Of a stretch of 64,000 bases of DNA, positions 17,436 through 24,837 are shown one piece after another; position 1 is the stretch's first letter, and each line of letters begins with the position of its first letter. Below the pieces are notes generated by a model. It was not told the DNA's origin, ran no database searches, and saw only the letters and a program-made list of their open reading frames with translations. Made by a program: the position numbers and the translations under genes. Source of the DNA: RUG572 sp051884915 (GTDB taxonomy: Bacteria; Verrucomicrobiota; Kiritimatiellia; RFP12; UBA1067). Location: NCBI GenBank assembly GCA_051884915.1, contig JBJEWF010000042.1, forward strand, positions 5,520 through 69,519, written 5' to 3'.

Positions 17436-18712
17436 GTCTCCCGGTCCCATTTCCGGGCGGCGTCGACCAGGGCGCAGGTCGAGCAATCGGGATGGACCGC
17501 GAGGCAGAACGCGCGGTGGATTTCCAGCAGCCCCTGCAGGCAAAGCCCGTTTCCGCCGTAGAGCGCGGGGTTGTGGTCGCGTCCGAGCAGCCGGCCGGCC
17601 GTCAGGCGGACGGGCGCGGACGTGTCTTCGGGCGCGATCCAGTCGGGAATCGCGTCCATGCGCTTTTCGGCGAGGGCAAACGGCATGAGCACGTTGACGA
17701 GAATGGCGGCGGCACGGTTGGCCCCGAGATGTTTCGACTTGCCCAGAATCGCAAGCGCCTCCTTCTGCCCCTGGCGGCTCGCGATGTCGCAGGCCGCGAG
17801 GCTTTCGAGAAATGCGGGCACGCCGCCGGCAAGAAGCTGGGCGGCGGCGGCAAGGCGCCGAAGCGGCGCGTTGGCGGGGCGGACGTTGGCGCGCCGCCAG
17901 GGGGCGGTGCGTTCCACCGTCATTTCGGCGGCACATTGCAGGACGCAGAGGATGGCGGATTCGTCCAGGGGAAGTTCGGACCAGGGAATCGTTCGGGCGA
18001 GAGCCCGGAAGGACTGCTGATTGTGCTTGTAGCCGAGCGCGGCGAGAAATTCCTCGTAGAAGACCTGGATGCGGCCCTGTCTGCGCATGAGAAGGGTCCT
18101 GAACCGCCGGGCCTTGGTCTGGATCCGCTGCCGTCCCGCGGCCCGGAACGTCTCAAGCGCGAGATCGGGCCGGGACGAGAAAATGGCTTCGCAGGGACGG
18201 GGCGTTGACGGAAGGCGCGCATGGGGATAGGCCGTCAGGTCGATTTCGTCCAGGGAGAAATCGGACCGCGTGCGCAGCACGTCGCCCAGGCAGATGGAAT
18301 GGCAGCCTGCCGGCAGCAGACACGCCGCTCCGTCCGTTCCGCGATGCCATGTCACATGGGCGACGACATGGGCGTAGGCGGGATCGTGCGCATGGCCGTG
18401 CGTGGCCCAGTCCGAAGATTTCACGTGGATCTCGACGTCGCCGCGGACGCGCCGCCGGTCGCTGCCGATTTCAAGGACCGCGTCGCGGAAATCCGGGCCC
18501 GCTTCGAGGTTCCAGACGCCGGGATCGAGGACGCGGACGGGGAGGCCGTCGGACGTCCGGATGCCGGCGGGGCGAAGGTCGCCGTCATACCACAGGGCCT
18601 GGACGTGCCGTTCGGTCAGCGGAGACCGCCGGACGAGAAGATCGCCGTCATGGCACAGGTCCTGGACGTGCCGTTCGGTCAGTGGAGACCGCTGGGAGAG
18701 AAGATCGTTCAT
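17393..18712 (-). CDS. DUF2851 family protein with duplicated N-terminal segment
   Basis: A 439-residue cytoplasmic protein of the uncharacterised DUF2851 family, seen in the stretches VLDPGVWNLEAGPDFRDAVL, GDVEIHVKSSDWATHGHAHD and AYAHVVAHVTWH. ATG 18712 follows GAAAGGA on the minus strand. The first 45 residues contain an almost perfect 21-residue tandem duplication (RSPLTERHVQxLxxDGDL twice). A C-terminal cluster of cysteines and histidines (about residues 400-425, GLCLQGLLEIHRAFC then HPDCSTCAL) could bind a metal. It is the last gene of a leftward yifB-comEC-DUF2851 unit, 16 bp from comEC; a DNA-related role is guilt by association only. Confidence 0.8.
   Translation of the reverse strand: MNDLLSQRSPLTERHVQDLCHDGDLLVRRSPLTERHVQALWYDGDLRPAGIRTSDGLPVRVLDPGVWNLEAGPDFRDAVLEIGSDRRRVRGDVEIHVKSSDWATHGHAHDPAYAHVVAHVTWHRGTDGAACLLPAGCHSICLGDVLRTRSDFSLDEIDLTAYPHARLPSTPRPCEAIFSSRPDLALETFRAAGRQRIQTKARRFRTLLMRRQGRIQVFYEEFLAALGYKHNQQSFRALARTIPWSELPLDESAILCVLQCAAEMTVERTAPWRRANVRPANAPLRRLAAAAQLLAGGVPAFLESLAACDIASRQGQKEALAILGKSKHLGANRAAAILVNVLMPFALAEKRMDAIPDWIAPEDTSAPVRLTAGRLLGRDHNPALYGGNGLCLQGLLEIHRAFCLAVHPDCSTCALVDAARKWDRETQPRSAATRRTIAS
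18581..18706. repeat. 63-bp in-frame tandem duplication in the DUF2851 gene
   Basis: Bases 18581-18643 and 18644-18706 are two adjacent copies of a 63-bp unit (21 codons) differing at only a few positions. The repeat adds one copy of RSPLTERHVQ-type sequence to the protein N-terminus without shifting the frame. Confidence 0.85.
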
Positions 18713-18728
18713 GGCGTTCCTTTCGGGT

Positions 18729-20297
18729 TCATGTCCACCATTTTCCGCGGACGGGCGTCTTGGCGGGAAGAAAATGGCCGATGACAAGCAGCAGCGTGAT
18801 CCATCCCCCATACCAGAGCAGCGTCGCGGAGAGCGTCCACGACGTGATGGCATAGGAGGCGCAGGGCAGCGCGGCGATGCACTGGGACAGCCGGGCCATC
18901 GCCCAGGTGAATCCGGCCGCGCAATTGTTGAAGAGGGCGGCGAGCGGCAGGCAGAAGAAACTTGCGAGAAGACCGGCCATGCCGATTTTGACCATTTTCT
19001 CCGCGCAATAGAGAACGGCGAGGTTGGCGATCAGGCCGCCGGGCGTGAACCGCCCGAATACGCTCGCGGCGATGGGCACGCCGGCAATCCAGGCGGCAAG
19101 GGAAATGCCGAAACCGGACAGGAGCCTGTTGGCCGCTCCGTATTCGCCGAAGACGCGGGCAAACCGGCCGGTCCGGAATCCGTCGCGGAACAGGGGCTTG
19201 AAATTCCGGGTCCATTCGATCCAGAGGACGATGCCGAGCATGACCGTGAAGGAAAGCGTGCTGCCGACGTCGAAAAGCATCTCGGGGTGGAGCCCGTAGA
19301 CGAGAAGCGCCGTAGCCGACCAGGCGGACAGCGAATCCGGTTTCCGTCCAAGAACCGGCGCGCCAAGCCAGAAGGTCGCCATGAGCGCCGCCCGGACGGC
19401 GCTGGGCCTTAGGCCGGTGAGCACGGTGTAGATCCAGATCAGGGGAATGGCGGCCAGATTCTGGAAAGGGCCCGTGACGTTCAACCGGGTCAGGAAGTTC
19501 CTGATGAGCAAGGCGACGACCATCACGTGGAGTCCCGAGATGGCGAAGACATGGATGGTTCCGGCATCGGCGAAGAGCCGGCGTTTTTCGCGGGAGAGGC
19601 CGCCGCGCCGTCCCAGGAGAATGGCGCTGTTGAGTTTGGCGAGTTCGGGACACCAGTCGAGTCCGGCGGACAGTCGGACCGAGAGGTCCTGCGCAATCGC
19701 GCCGTAGAGGCTTTTGGCCGAAAACGCCGGGACGGGTGCGAGGCGTCGGGCGTGTTCGCTCCGGGCGATCCAGAAGGTCCGCCGGGCGAAACGGTTGTGT
19801 CCGGCCGTCTTCTCCGAAATCCGGCCTCGGCAGGACCACGTTTCGCCGAGACGGGGCAAATCGCCGACGGCGGTCGTCGGCATGACGACTTTGACCGGGA
19901 CGGCGCCGATATGGGAGACGAACGACGCCCGCCATTGCCCCTGCCGGGACGTGCGCCATCGCTCGGGTTCGCTTTCCACGGCCAGTTCGACCGGCGCGCG
20001 GGTCGTGGCGTCGCCGTGGTTCGACGCCAGAATGCGCGCGAGTCCGTCGTCGGCGCGCAAGGCCAGGACGAAACCCAGGACGAAAAGAGCGGGAAGGGTC
20101 CAGCCCCGCAGACGCCATCCCCAGGCGGCGAGCCCGGCCGTTGCGCCGGCCACGGCCACCGCGGGCCAGATCGGGGCGATGGTTCGGCTGGCGAATCCGG
20201 CCCATTCGCCGGCGACCAGCGCCGCCGCCATGAGGACGCGCGCGGGGCTGGCCGTGTTCCGGAGCCGAATCAAGTCCATGGTCTGCCGTCCGTTCAT
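18729..20297 (-). CDS. comEC: ComEC/Rec2-family DNA-uptake channel (competence domain only)
   Basis: An integral membrane protein of 522 residues. The diagnostic ComEC segment FADAGTIHVFAISGLHVMVV (about residues 242-261) and the downstream TGLRPSAVRAALMATFWLG are present, with two or three helices before them and about eight after. ComEC forms the inner-membrane channel for single-stranded DNA in natural transformation. The C-terminal metallo-β-lactamase nuclease domain found in many full-length proteins (700-800 residues) is absent; short forms without it are known. It begins 3 bp after the yifB/comM stop, and the two gene families are both linked to competence. Other type IV pilus or Com genes are not in the window. 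Confidence 0.86.
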   Translation of the reverse strand: MNGRQTMDLIRLRNTASPARVLMAAALVAGEWAGFASRTIAPIWPAVAVAGATAGLAAWGWRLRGWTLPALFVLGFVLALRADDGLARILASNHGDATTRAPVELAVESEPERWRTSRQGQWRASFVSHIGAVPVKVVMPTTAVGDLPRLGETWSCRGRISEKTAGHNRFARRTFWIARSEHARRLAPVPAFSAKSLYGAIAQDLSVRLSAGLDWCPELAKLNSAILLGRRGGLSREKRRLFADAGTIHVFAISGLHVMVVALLIRNFLTRLNVTGPFQNLAAIPLIWIYTVLTGLRPSAVRAALMATFWLGAPVLGRKPDSLSAWSATALLVYGLHPEMLFDVGSTLSFTVMLGIVLWIEWTRNFKPLFRDGFRTGRFARVFGEYGAANRLLSGFGISLAAWIAGVPIAASVFGRFTPGGLIANLAVLYCAEKMVKIGMAGLLASFFCLPLAALFNNCAAGFTWAMARLSQCIAALPCASYAITSWTLSATLLWYGGWITLLLVIGHFLPAKTPVRGKWWT

Positions 20298-20300
20298 GGG

Positions 20301-21836
20301 TCAGTGCCAATAGGTCCGGTCAAGTTCCCGGAACGTCGAGGCCTCGTAGACGTGATCGTCCGTCACGGCCTCGGATCCCTCAAGATCGGCAATCGTGCGG
20401 GCGACTTTCAGGATGCGGTCGTAGGCGCGTGCGGACAGGTCGAGCGCCGAGATGAGCATGCGCATCCGGTTCTGGGCGGTGGCGTCAAGCCGGCAGTGGC
20501 GCACGAGATCGCGTGAGCGCATGTCGGCATTGCAGACGACGCCCGGCTCGTTCGCGAAACGCGTCCGCTGGCGTTCCCGGGCGGCCATGACGCGTTTCCG
20601 GATGGCTTCCGAAGACTCGCCGGGCGGCGCATCCACGAGTTCGTCCGTCGTCACGGGCGGGAGGGCGAGCTGGATGTCGATGCGGTCGAGAAGCGGGCCG
20701 GAGAGACGGCCGCGGTATTCGGCGATCTGCCGGCGCGAACAGCGGCATGCGTGGTGCGGATCGTCCGAATAGCCGCAGGGGCAGGGGTTCATGGCCGCCA
20801 CGAGCATGAATCGGCTGGGGAAGTCGCATGCGGCAAGGGCGCGCGAGATGGAGACGTGCCCGTCCTCCAGCGGTTGACGCATGACTTCGAGGACGTGGCG
20901 CCTGAATTCCGGAAATTCGTCCAGAAACAGAACGCCGCGATGGGCGAGCGAGACTTCGCCGGGGACGGGATGCGTGCCACCGCCGAGCAGGCCGGCGTCC
21001 GACACCGTATGGTGCGGGGCGCGGAAGGGCCGCCGCGTGATCAGGGCTTCGCGCGCCTTGAGTTCGCCGGCGACGGAGTGGATGCGGGTCACCTCAAGCG
21101 CTTCCGCAGGGGTGAGCGGGGGCAGAATGGACGGGATGCGCCGGGCCAGCATCGTCTTCCCCGAACCCGGCGACCCGATCATCAGCAGATTGTGCCCGCC
21201 GGCCACGGCGACTTCGATTGCGCGCTTGGCCAGGAACTGCCCCTTGACGTCCGCGAAGTCGTCGCCGCCGGCGACGCCCGCGCTGACAAGGGCGGACAGA
21301 TCGGAATGGACGGGCCGGATCGCGAGCTGGCGGGCGAGAAAATCCGTCGCTTCGCGAAGCGTGCGGACGGGATAGACGGAAATCCCCTCGACCACGGACG
21401 CCTCCTGGGCGTTCTCGGCGGGAATGATGATGCCCTTCTTGCCGATGCGGCGCATTTCGAGAACGATGGGAAGAATGGATTTGACCCTGCGGACTTCGCC
21501 GGAAAGGGCGAGTTCGCCCGCCAGGGCGTAGTCGCCCAAATCGTCGACCTTGAGTTTCCCCGTGGCGGCGAGAAGCGTGACGGCAATGGGAAGGTCGTAG
21601 ACGGGACCTTCCTTCCGGACGTCGGCAGGGGCGAGATTGACGGTGATGTTCAGCTCGATCTTCTTGAATCGGGAATTCCAGATGGCCTGGGTGACGCGGT
21701 CCTTCGCTTCCTTTACCGCCTGGTCCGGAAGCCCGACCATGGTGAACTGGGGCGTGCCGTCGGACGCGCAGACTTCAATCTCGACGGTTCGCGCATCGAT
21801 GCCGCAGATGGCTCCGGAATAGGTTTTGGCCAGCAT
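20301..21836 (-). CDS. comM: YifB/ComM family Mg-chelatase-like AAA+ ATPase
   Basis: A 511-residue AAA+ protein; ComM is a hexameric helicase promoting branch migration during natural transformation. An N-terminal Lon-like domain (CGIDARTVEIEV, VGLPDQAVKEAKDRV) precedes the AAA module with Walker A GSPGSGKTMLARRIP, RAPHHTVSDAGLLGGG, Walker B VLFLDEFPEF and the NPCPCGY plus CRCS cysteine motif. The C-terminal SARAYDRILKVARTIADLEG is conserved in the family. ATG 21836 is supported by AAGGAG on the minus strand. It heads the comM-comEC-DUF2851 operon and is divergent from the Hsp20 genes. Confidence 0.95.
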   Translation of the reverse strand: MLAKTYSGAICGIDARTVEIEVCASDGTPQFTMVGLPDQAVKEAKDRVTQAIWNSRFKKIELNITVNLAPADVRKEGPVYDLPIAVTLLAATGKLKVDDLGDYALAGELALSGEVRRVKSILPIVLEMRRIGKKGIIIPAENAQEASVVEGISVYPVRTLREATDFLARQLAIRPVHSDLSALVSAGVAGGDDFADVKGQFLAKRAIEVAVAGGHNLLMIGSPGSGKTMLARRIPSILPPLTPAEALEVTRIHSVAGELKAREALITRRPFRAPHHTVSDAGLLGGGTHPVPGEVSLAHRGVLFLDEFPEFRRHVLEVMRQPLEDGHVSISRALAACDFPSRFMLVAAMNPCPCGYSDDPHHACRCSRRQIAEYRGRLSGPLLDRIDIQLALPPVTTDELVDAPPGESSEAIRKRVMAARERQRTRFANEPGVVCNADMRSRDLVRHCRLDATAQNRMRMLISALDLSARAYDRILKVARTIADLEGSEAVTDDHVYEASTFRELDRTYWH

Positions 21837-21888
21837 GGAAACTCCTTGGAATGATTTGCCGAATGGATGCACGGGTTCTTTGGGCGAA

Positions 21889-21897
21889 ATGATAGCA
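21889..21897 (-). promoter_or_regulatory. Extended -10 promoter of the comM operon (TGC-TATCAT)
   Basis: Minus-strand TGC-TATCAT lies about 52 bases before the comM start and matches the TGN-TATAAT pattern seen elsewhere in the window. The leader contains the AAGGAG ribosome site. Confidence 0.5.
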
Positions 21898-21899
21898 TA

Positions 21900-22190
21900 G
21901 AAATTCATGCAGAAAACAGTGAAAAATTGCTATTTTATTGTCTAATTGGATTTTTCGGGGAGAAATTTCCAGGAAATTCCAGGGCAATAAAAGCGAGACA
22001 AAAAGGATACAAGTGGCACAGTTGGCACAACTTTTGACCATTTTGACACAAGTGTGGCATAGTGAAACATGGCATTTGACCCTTGGCATGGCATCTGCTC
22101 ACTATTTCGTGTCGGCCGGCAGGGGAGCGATGGCGGTCCGCCATCGATCGCGTGTCGGATGAACTGAAATAAAGGAAGGAGCAACATAAA
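21900..22190. promoter_or_regulatory. AT-rich control region upstream of hsp20 with repeated TGGCA boxes
   Basis: This region is visibly poorer in GC than its surroundings. TGGCA occurs six times on the + strand (22014, 22023, 22055, 22070, 22084, 22089). A candidate promoter has -35 TTGACC (22034-22039), an 18-bp spacer and -10 CATAGT (22058-22063) preceded by TGG. Near-identical AAATTTCCAGG/AAATTCCAGG units lie at about 21963-21983. A hairpin (GATGGC at 22129-22134, GCCATC at 22139-22144) sits in the presumed leader ahead of the strong AAGGAAGGAG ribosome site. I see no CIRCE element and no convincing sigma-54 site. Confidence 0.5.
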
Positions 22191-22601
22191 ATGAATACGC
22201 TGATGAACATGAATCCATGGGGGCTGCTGGACGAGCTTCTTGGCGTGGACAGCCGTGCGTCCCGCAGCATGAGGGCACGCGTGGCGGGGCGCTTTCCGCC
22301 CGTGAACGTCTATCTGGACGACAATGCCGTGATCATCGATCTGGAACTGCCCGGCAAGACGGCAAAAGACGTCGATCTGACCCTGGAGGCCCAGGCCGTG
22401 GTCGTGGCCGACAAGCCCGAAGTGGCGATGGATGCGGACGGCAAGCCCGTTGACGCGCAGCCCGCCTGGTCGCGCCGGATCGAACTGCCGTTCCGCGTGG
22501 ACGCGGACAAGGCCAACGCGAAATTCACGGACGGCATTCTCCGCATTGAACTGCCGCGGGCCGATGCCGTGGGCGTCCGTCGCATAGCAATCGAAGGTTG
22601 A
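22191..22601 (+). CDS. Hsp20/α-crystallin small heat-shock protein
   Basis: A 136-residue ATP-independent chaperone that holds unfolding proteins. The α-crystallin domain runs from about residue 36 (FPPVNVYLDDNAVIIDLELPG) to IRRIAIEG-like C-terminus (VGVRRIAIEG), with WSRRIELPFRVDADKANAKFTDGILRIEL-type β6-β9 sequence in between. The N-terminus MNTLMNMNPWGLLDELLG is the usual variable arm. A strong AAGGAAGGAG site precedes the ATG. A second Hsp20 gene starts 20 bp after its stop, so the two are co-expressed and may form mixed oligomers. Confidence 0.93.
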   Translation: MNTLMNMNPWGLLDELLGVDSRASRSMRARVAGRFPPVNVYLDDNAVIIDLELPGKTAKDVDLTLEAQAVVVADKPEVAMDADGKPVDAQPAWSRRIELPFRVDADKANAKFTDGILRIELPRADAVGVRRIAIEG

Positions 22602-22621
22602 GCAAGAAGGAGGAAACGAAA

Positions 22622-22957
22622 ATGAGCGAAGAGAAATTCGTTGTTCCGGCTGCCACGATGAATGAGCGTCCGGAGGACTACGAGCTGAGTTTTGCCATTC
22701 CCGGCATCGGCAAAGGCGAGGCGGAACTCCATGTCGAGGGGCGTACGCTGACCCTGAAGACCCATGCGAAGTTCCAGAACCCCGCGGGCTTCAAGCAGGT
22801 GGTGGCGGAATTTGGCCGCACGAATTACGCGATGAGCGTGGATCTGCCCGAAATGGCCGCTCTCGACTCGATCAAGGCCGATCTGGCGAACGGCATGCTT
22901 CACGTCACGGTGGCCAAACGGCCGGAGACGAAAGCCCGTAAGATCGAAATCGCATAG
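22622..22957 (+). CDS. Second Hsp20-family small heat-shock protein, divergent
   Basis: A 111-residue Hsp20-like protein. ATG 22622 is 8 bases after AAGGAGGA; a TTG at 22598 overlapping the upstream gene is a less likely start. The α-crystallin core is recognisable: YELSFAIPGIGKGEAELHVEGRTLTLKTHA, then YAMSVDLPEMAALDSIKADLANGMLHVTVAKR. It is shorter and more divergent than its neighbour, and the A-x-x-x-G-V-L-like element reads ADLANGMLHV. A canonical terminator follows 23 bp after the stop, ending the two-gene operon. Confidence 0.92.
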   Translation: MSEEKFVVPAATMNERPEDYELSFAIPGIGKGEAELHVEGRTLTLKTHAKFQNPAGFKQVVAEFGRTNYAMSVDLPEMAALDSIKADLANGMLHVTVAKRPETKARKIEIA

Positions 22958-22980
22958 GCGATTCCCGCAGATTACATATT

Positions 22981-23027
22981 GGCGGGTCCCGCAGGCGCAA
23001 ATGGCGTCTGCGGGACCCGCCGTTTTT
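22981..23027 (+). terminator. Intrinsic terminator of the hsp20 operon
   Basis: Perfect 14-bp arms at 22981-22994 and 23008-23021 (GGCGGGTCCCGCAG and its complement) with a 13-base loop, followed by GTTTTT. Confidence 0.9.
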
Positions 23028-23044
23028 CCGGCGGCGGCGGCCGC

Positions 23045-23090
23045 GCAAGGATTGAAAGATTTCAGCAAGGATTGAAAGATTTCCGCAAGA
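23045..23090 (+). repeat. Two 20-bp direct repeats plus a partial third, upstream of the response regulator
   Basis: Copies begin at 23045 and 23065 (GCAAGGATTGAAAGATTTC) with a degenerate partial third at 23085 (GCAAGAAT). A 20-bp period equals two helical turns. The array ends about 20 bp before the candidate -10 of the regulator gene, where an OmpR-family activator would bind. Confidence 0.8.
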
Positions 23091-23107
23091 ATCCTGTTCC
23101 CGTTTTG

Positions 23108-23116
23108 TGCGATACT
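23108..23116 (+). promoter_or_regulatory. Candidate extended -10 of the response regulator (TGC-GATACT)
   Basis: TGC-GATACT fits the extended -10 pattern of this window. There is no -35 at 17 bp; instead the 20-bp direct repeats occupy that region, as expected for an activator-dependent promoter. Confidence 0.45.
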
Positions 23117-23199
23117 CCCTGCGTGCACGGGGCATGGCGTCCCGGGCGGTACAGCGCAAAAGGGGGCAAACGGATGAAGATGAAGCGGGAGGTGCGGGC

Positions 23200-23892
23200 A
23201 TGGCCGAAATTCTGATCGCCGAAGACGAGGCCGGCATCCGCGACGGTCTGAAGGAGGTCCTGGAGGCGGAGGGGCATCGGGTCCGGGCCGTCTGCGATGG
23301 CGTGCAGGCGGTGGCGGCCTTCAACACGGCGGCGCCGCATTTGCTGCTCCTCGACGTCGTCATGCCGCGCATGACGGGGCTTGAAGTCTGCGTGCGGGTG
23401 CGGGCGGTCAATCGGACGCTTCCGATTCTGATGCTGACGGCGAAGAACGACGCGTCGGACGTCGCCGCCGGACTGGGGCTGGGCGCGGACGACTATCTCG
23501 CAAAACCGTTCCGCGTGCCCGAGCTGCTGGCGCGCATCGACGCCGCGCTGCGGCGCCAGCGGATGCTGCGGCAGGCGGTTTCGGATTCGGCGGAGGCGTG
23601 CGAATTCGGCTTGGGGACGCTCGATCTGCGCAACCAGCTCTATTTTGAAGGACCGACGCGGCGAACTTCCCTGACGTCGCTCCAGACGGCCCTGCTCCGC
23701 CTTTTCGTCAAGAATCCCGACCGCATCTACACCCGCCGGGAACTCCATGAACGGGGATGGGGGACCGATTGCGTCAACGGCTACCGGTCCGTCGACCAGC
23801 AAATCGCCAAATTGCGGCGAAAACTGGGCGCTTCGGGCGCGCTGATCGAAACCGTCTCGGGCGTGGGCTACCGGTGCCGTCCCGGCTTCTAA
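23200..23892 (+). CDS. OmpR/PhoB-family response regulator (orphan)
   Basis: A 230-residue DNA-binding response regulator. The receiver domain (1-120) shows the acidic pair EDE at residues 8-10, the phospho-acceptor Asp in LLLLDVVMPRMTG (about residue 51), the conserved Thr in ILMLTAKND and Lys in DDYLAKPF. The winged-helix effector (about 135-228) contains SLTSLQTALLRLF, YTRRELHERGWG, and the recognition-helix region RSVDQQIAKLRRKLG followed by GVGYR. No histidine kinase is adjacent. ATG 23200 follows GGGAGG. The repeats just upstream suggest autoregulation. The next gene, 19 bp downstream, is unknown. Confidence 0.93.
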   Translation: MAEILIAEDEAGIRDGLKEVLEAEGHRVRAVCDGVQAVAAFNTAAPHLLLLDVVMPRMTGLEVCVRVRAVNRTLPILMLTAKNDASDVAAGLGLGADDYLAKPFRVPELLARIDAALRRQRMLRQAVSDSAEACEFGLGTLDLRNQLYFEGPTRRTSLTSLQTALLRLFVKNPDRIYTRRELHERGWGTDCVNGYRSVDQQIAKLRRKLGASGALIETVSGVGYRCRPGF

Positions 23893-23911
23893 CCAAAAGG
23901 AGGAACGACAA

Positions 23912-24499
23912 ATGAACACACTGACGACATCCCCGGCACGGCTGCGGTACGCGCGGCCGGCGAACGCCTACTATCACGCCAGCCCCAGGGGAACGGGCGC
24001 CGCGATCCGGTTCGAACTCCATCCGGCGCACGGCGACGCGGGGGGCTGCCTGTTCGTCGAACTGGCCGCCCAGAAATCGGTCGGCGATCCCGCGGCGGGA
24101 ACCCATTCGACCTTCGATTGGGCGAACCGGATCTGCGTCAAATTGGGCAAGGCGGACCTGTCGCAGATCCTCCAGGTCTTTCGCGGCATGCAGGAGTCGA
24201 TTCGGGACGGGAAGGGCCTTCTCCACCGGATGCCGGGCGTGCGCACGGTCATCAAGTTCTCCCATCGGCTCGATCCGAATCCCGGCTATCTGCTGACGAT
24301 TTCAACGCATGCGGAAAACGGAACCGACCGCCGGGGATGTTTCTTCTTCTCCCCTTCGGAGGCGTTTGAACTGGCTCTGGCCATCGAATCTTCGATGACG
24401 TTCATCGTGTTTGGAATCCCGGTCGACGTTTCCCGCGCCGCCCCGTGGCCCGCGGAACCGGCCCGCCAAGGGAAGGAGGTGCAACGCGCGCTGAACTGA
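23912..24499 (+). CDS. Conserved-looking hypothetical protein downstream of the response regulator
   Basis: I do not recognise this 195-residue protein. It has a good ribosome site (AAAGGAGG at 23896-23903), no signal peptide and no membrane helix. Alternating hydrophobic strands (AIRFELHP, GCLFVELAAQKS, RICVKLGKADLSQILQVF, TVIKFSHR, GYLLTIS) and the ending FSPSEAFELALAIESSM suggest two β-sheet halves each followed by a helix, vaguely like the PUR/Whirly/PC4 single-stranded nucleic-acid-binding folds. That resemblance is weak and only structural. Its position suggests a shared transcript with the orphan regulator. Confidence 0.65.
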   Translation: MNTLTTSPARLRYARPANAYYHASPRGTGAAIRFELHPAHGDAGGCLFVELAAQKSVGDPAAGTHSTFDWANRICVKLGKADLSQILQVFRGMQESIRDGKGLLHRMPGVRTVIKFSHRLDPNPGYLLTISTHAENGTDRRGCFFFSPSEAFELALAIESSMTFIVFGIPVDVSRAAPWPAEPARQGKEVQRALN

Positions 24500-24837
24500 A
24501 AACGCACGACAGCCGTCAGAATGCGGACGATCCGCAGGCGGACGGGCGTTGTCCGGAGTTGCGCGTGTCCTGATGCGCGCTCCGCGCCGGCGGTCCGCCT
24601 GCCGGATTGCGGCGCTTGGCCCCTGCTGGCGCCGGGGGCGTGTGCGCCTGGCGTCGCGCCGCGCCGGGGACAAACGTCTGGGGGACGGGGAAAAGTCCAT
24701 CCCACCTTGAATGGACAGGGGGGGGGGGGGATTTCCGGGCGGCGGATCCGGGCCGTCCGGGAGAAATGCTATAATGGTTCCGCGCCCGGACATCCGGGTG
24801 CCAGACAGGTGAGCATTCAACGCGCAAAAACGGGAGC
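24500..24837. other. Gene-free region with a 13-G tract
   Basis: No convincing gene lies in these 338 bases. They hold an uninterrupted run of 13 G (24718-24730), the promoter of the aldolase gene, and a CCCGGA/TCCGGG palindrome (24785-24798) within its leader. The rest is GC-rich sequence with short imperfect inverted repeats. Confidence 0.6.
24767..24775 (+). promoter_or_regulatory. Extended -10 promoter of the KDPG aldolase gene (TGC-TATAAT)
   Basis: A perfect TGC-TATAAT sits 37 bp downstream of the poly-G run and about 63 bp before the aldolase start. No convincing -35 is present. The G-run would lie near position -55, where tract-length changes could alter promoter activity. Confidence 0.65.

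Noticed and set aside
22023..22038. Sigma-54-like site TGGCAC-N5-TTGAC upstream of hsp20
   Set aside because: The -24 element fits but the essential GC at -12 reads GA, and no enhancer-binding regulator is linked.
21837..22190. CIRCE or ROSE element for heat-shock control
   Set aside because: No TTAGCACTC/GAGTGCTAA pair and no ROSE-type U(U/C)GCU motif near the ribosome site could be found.
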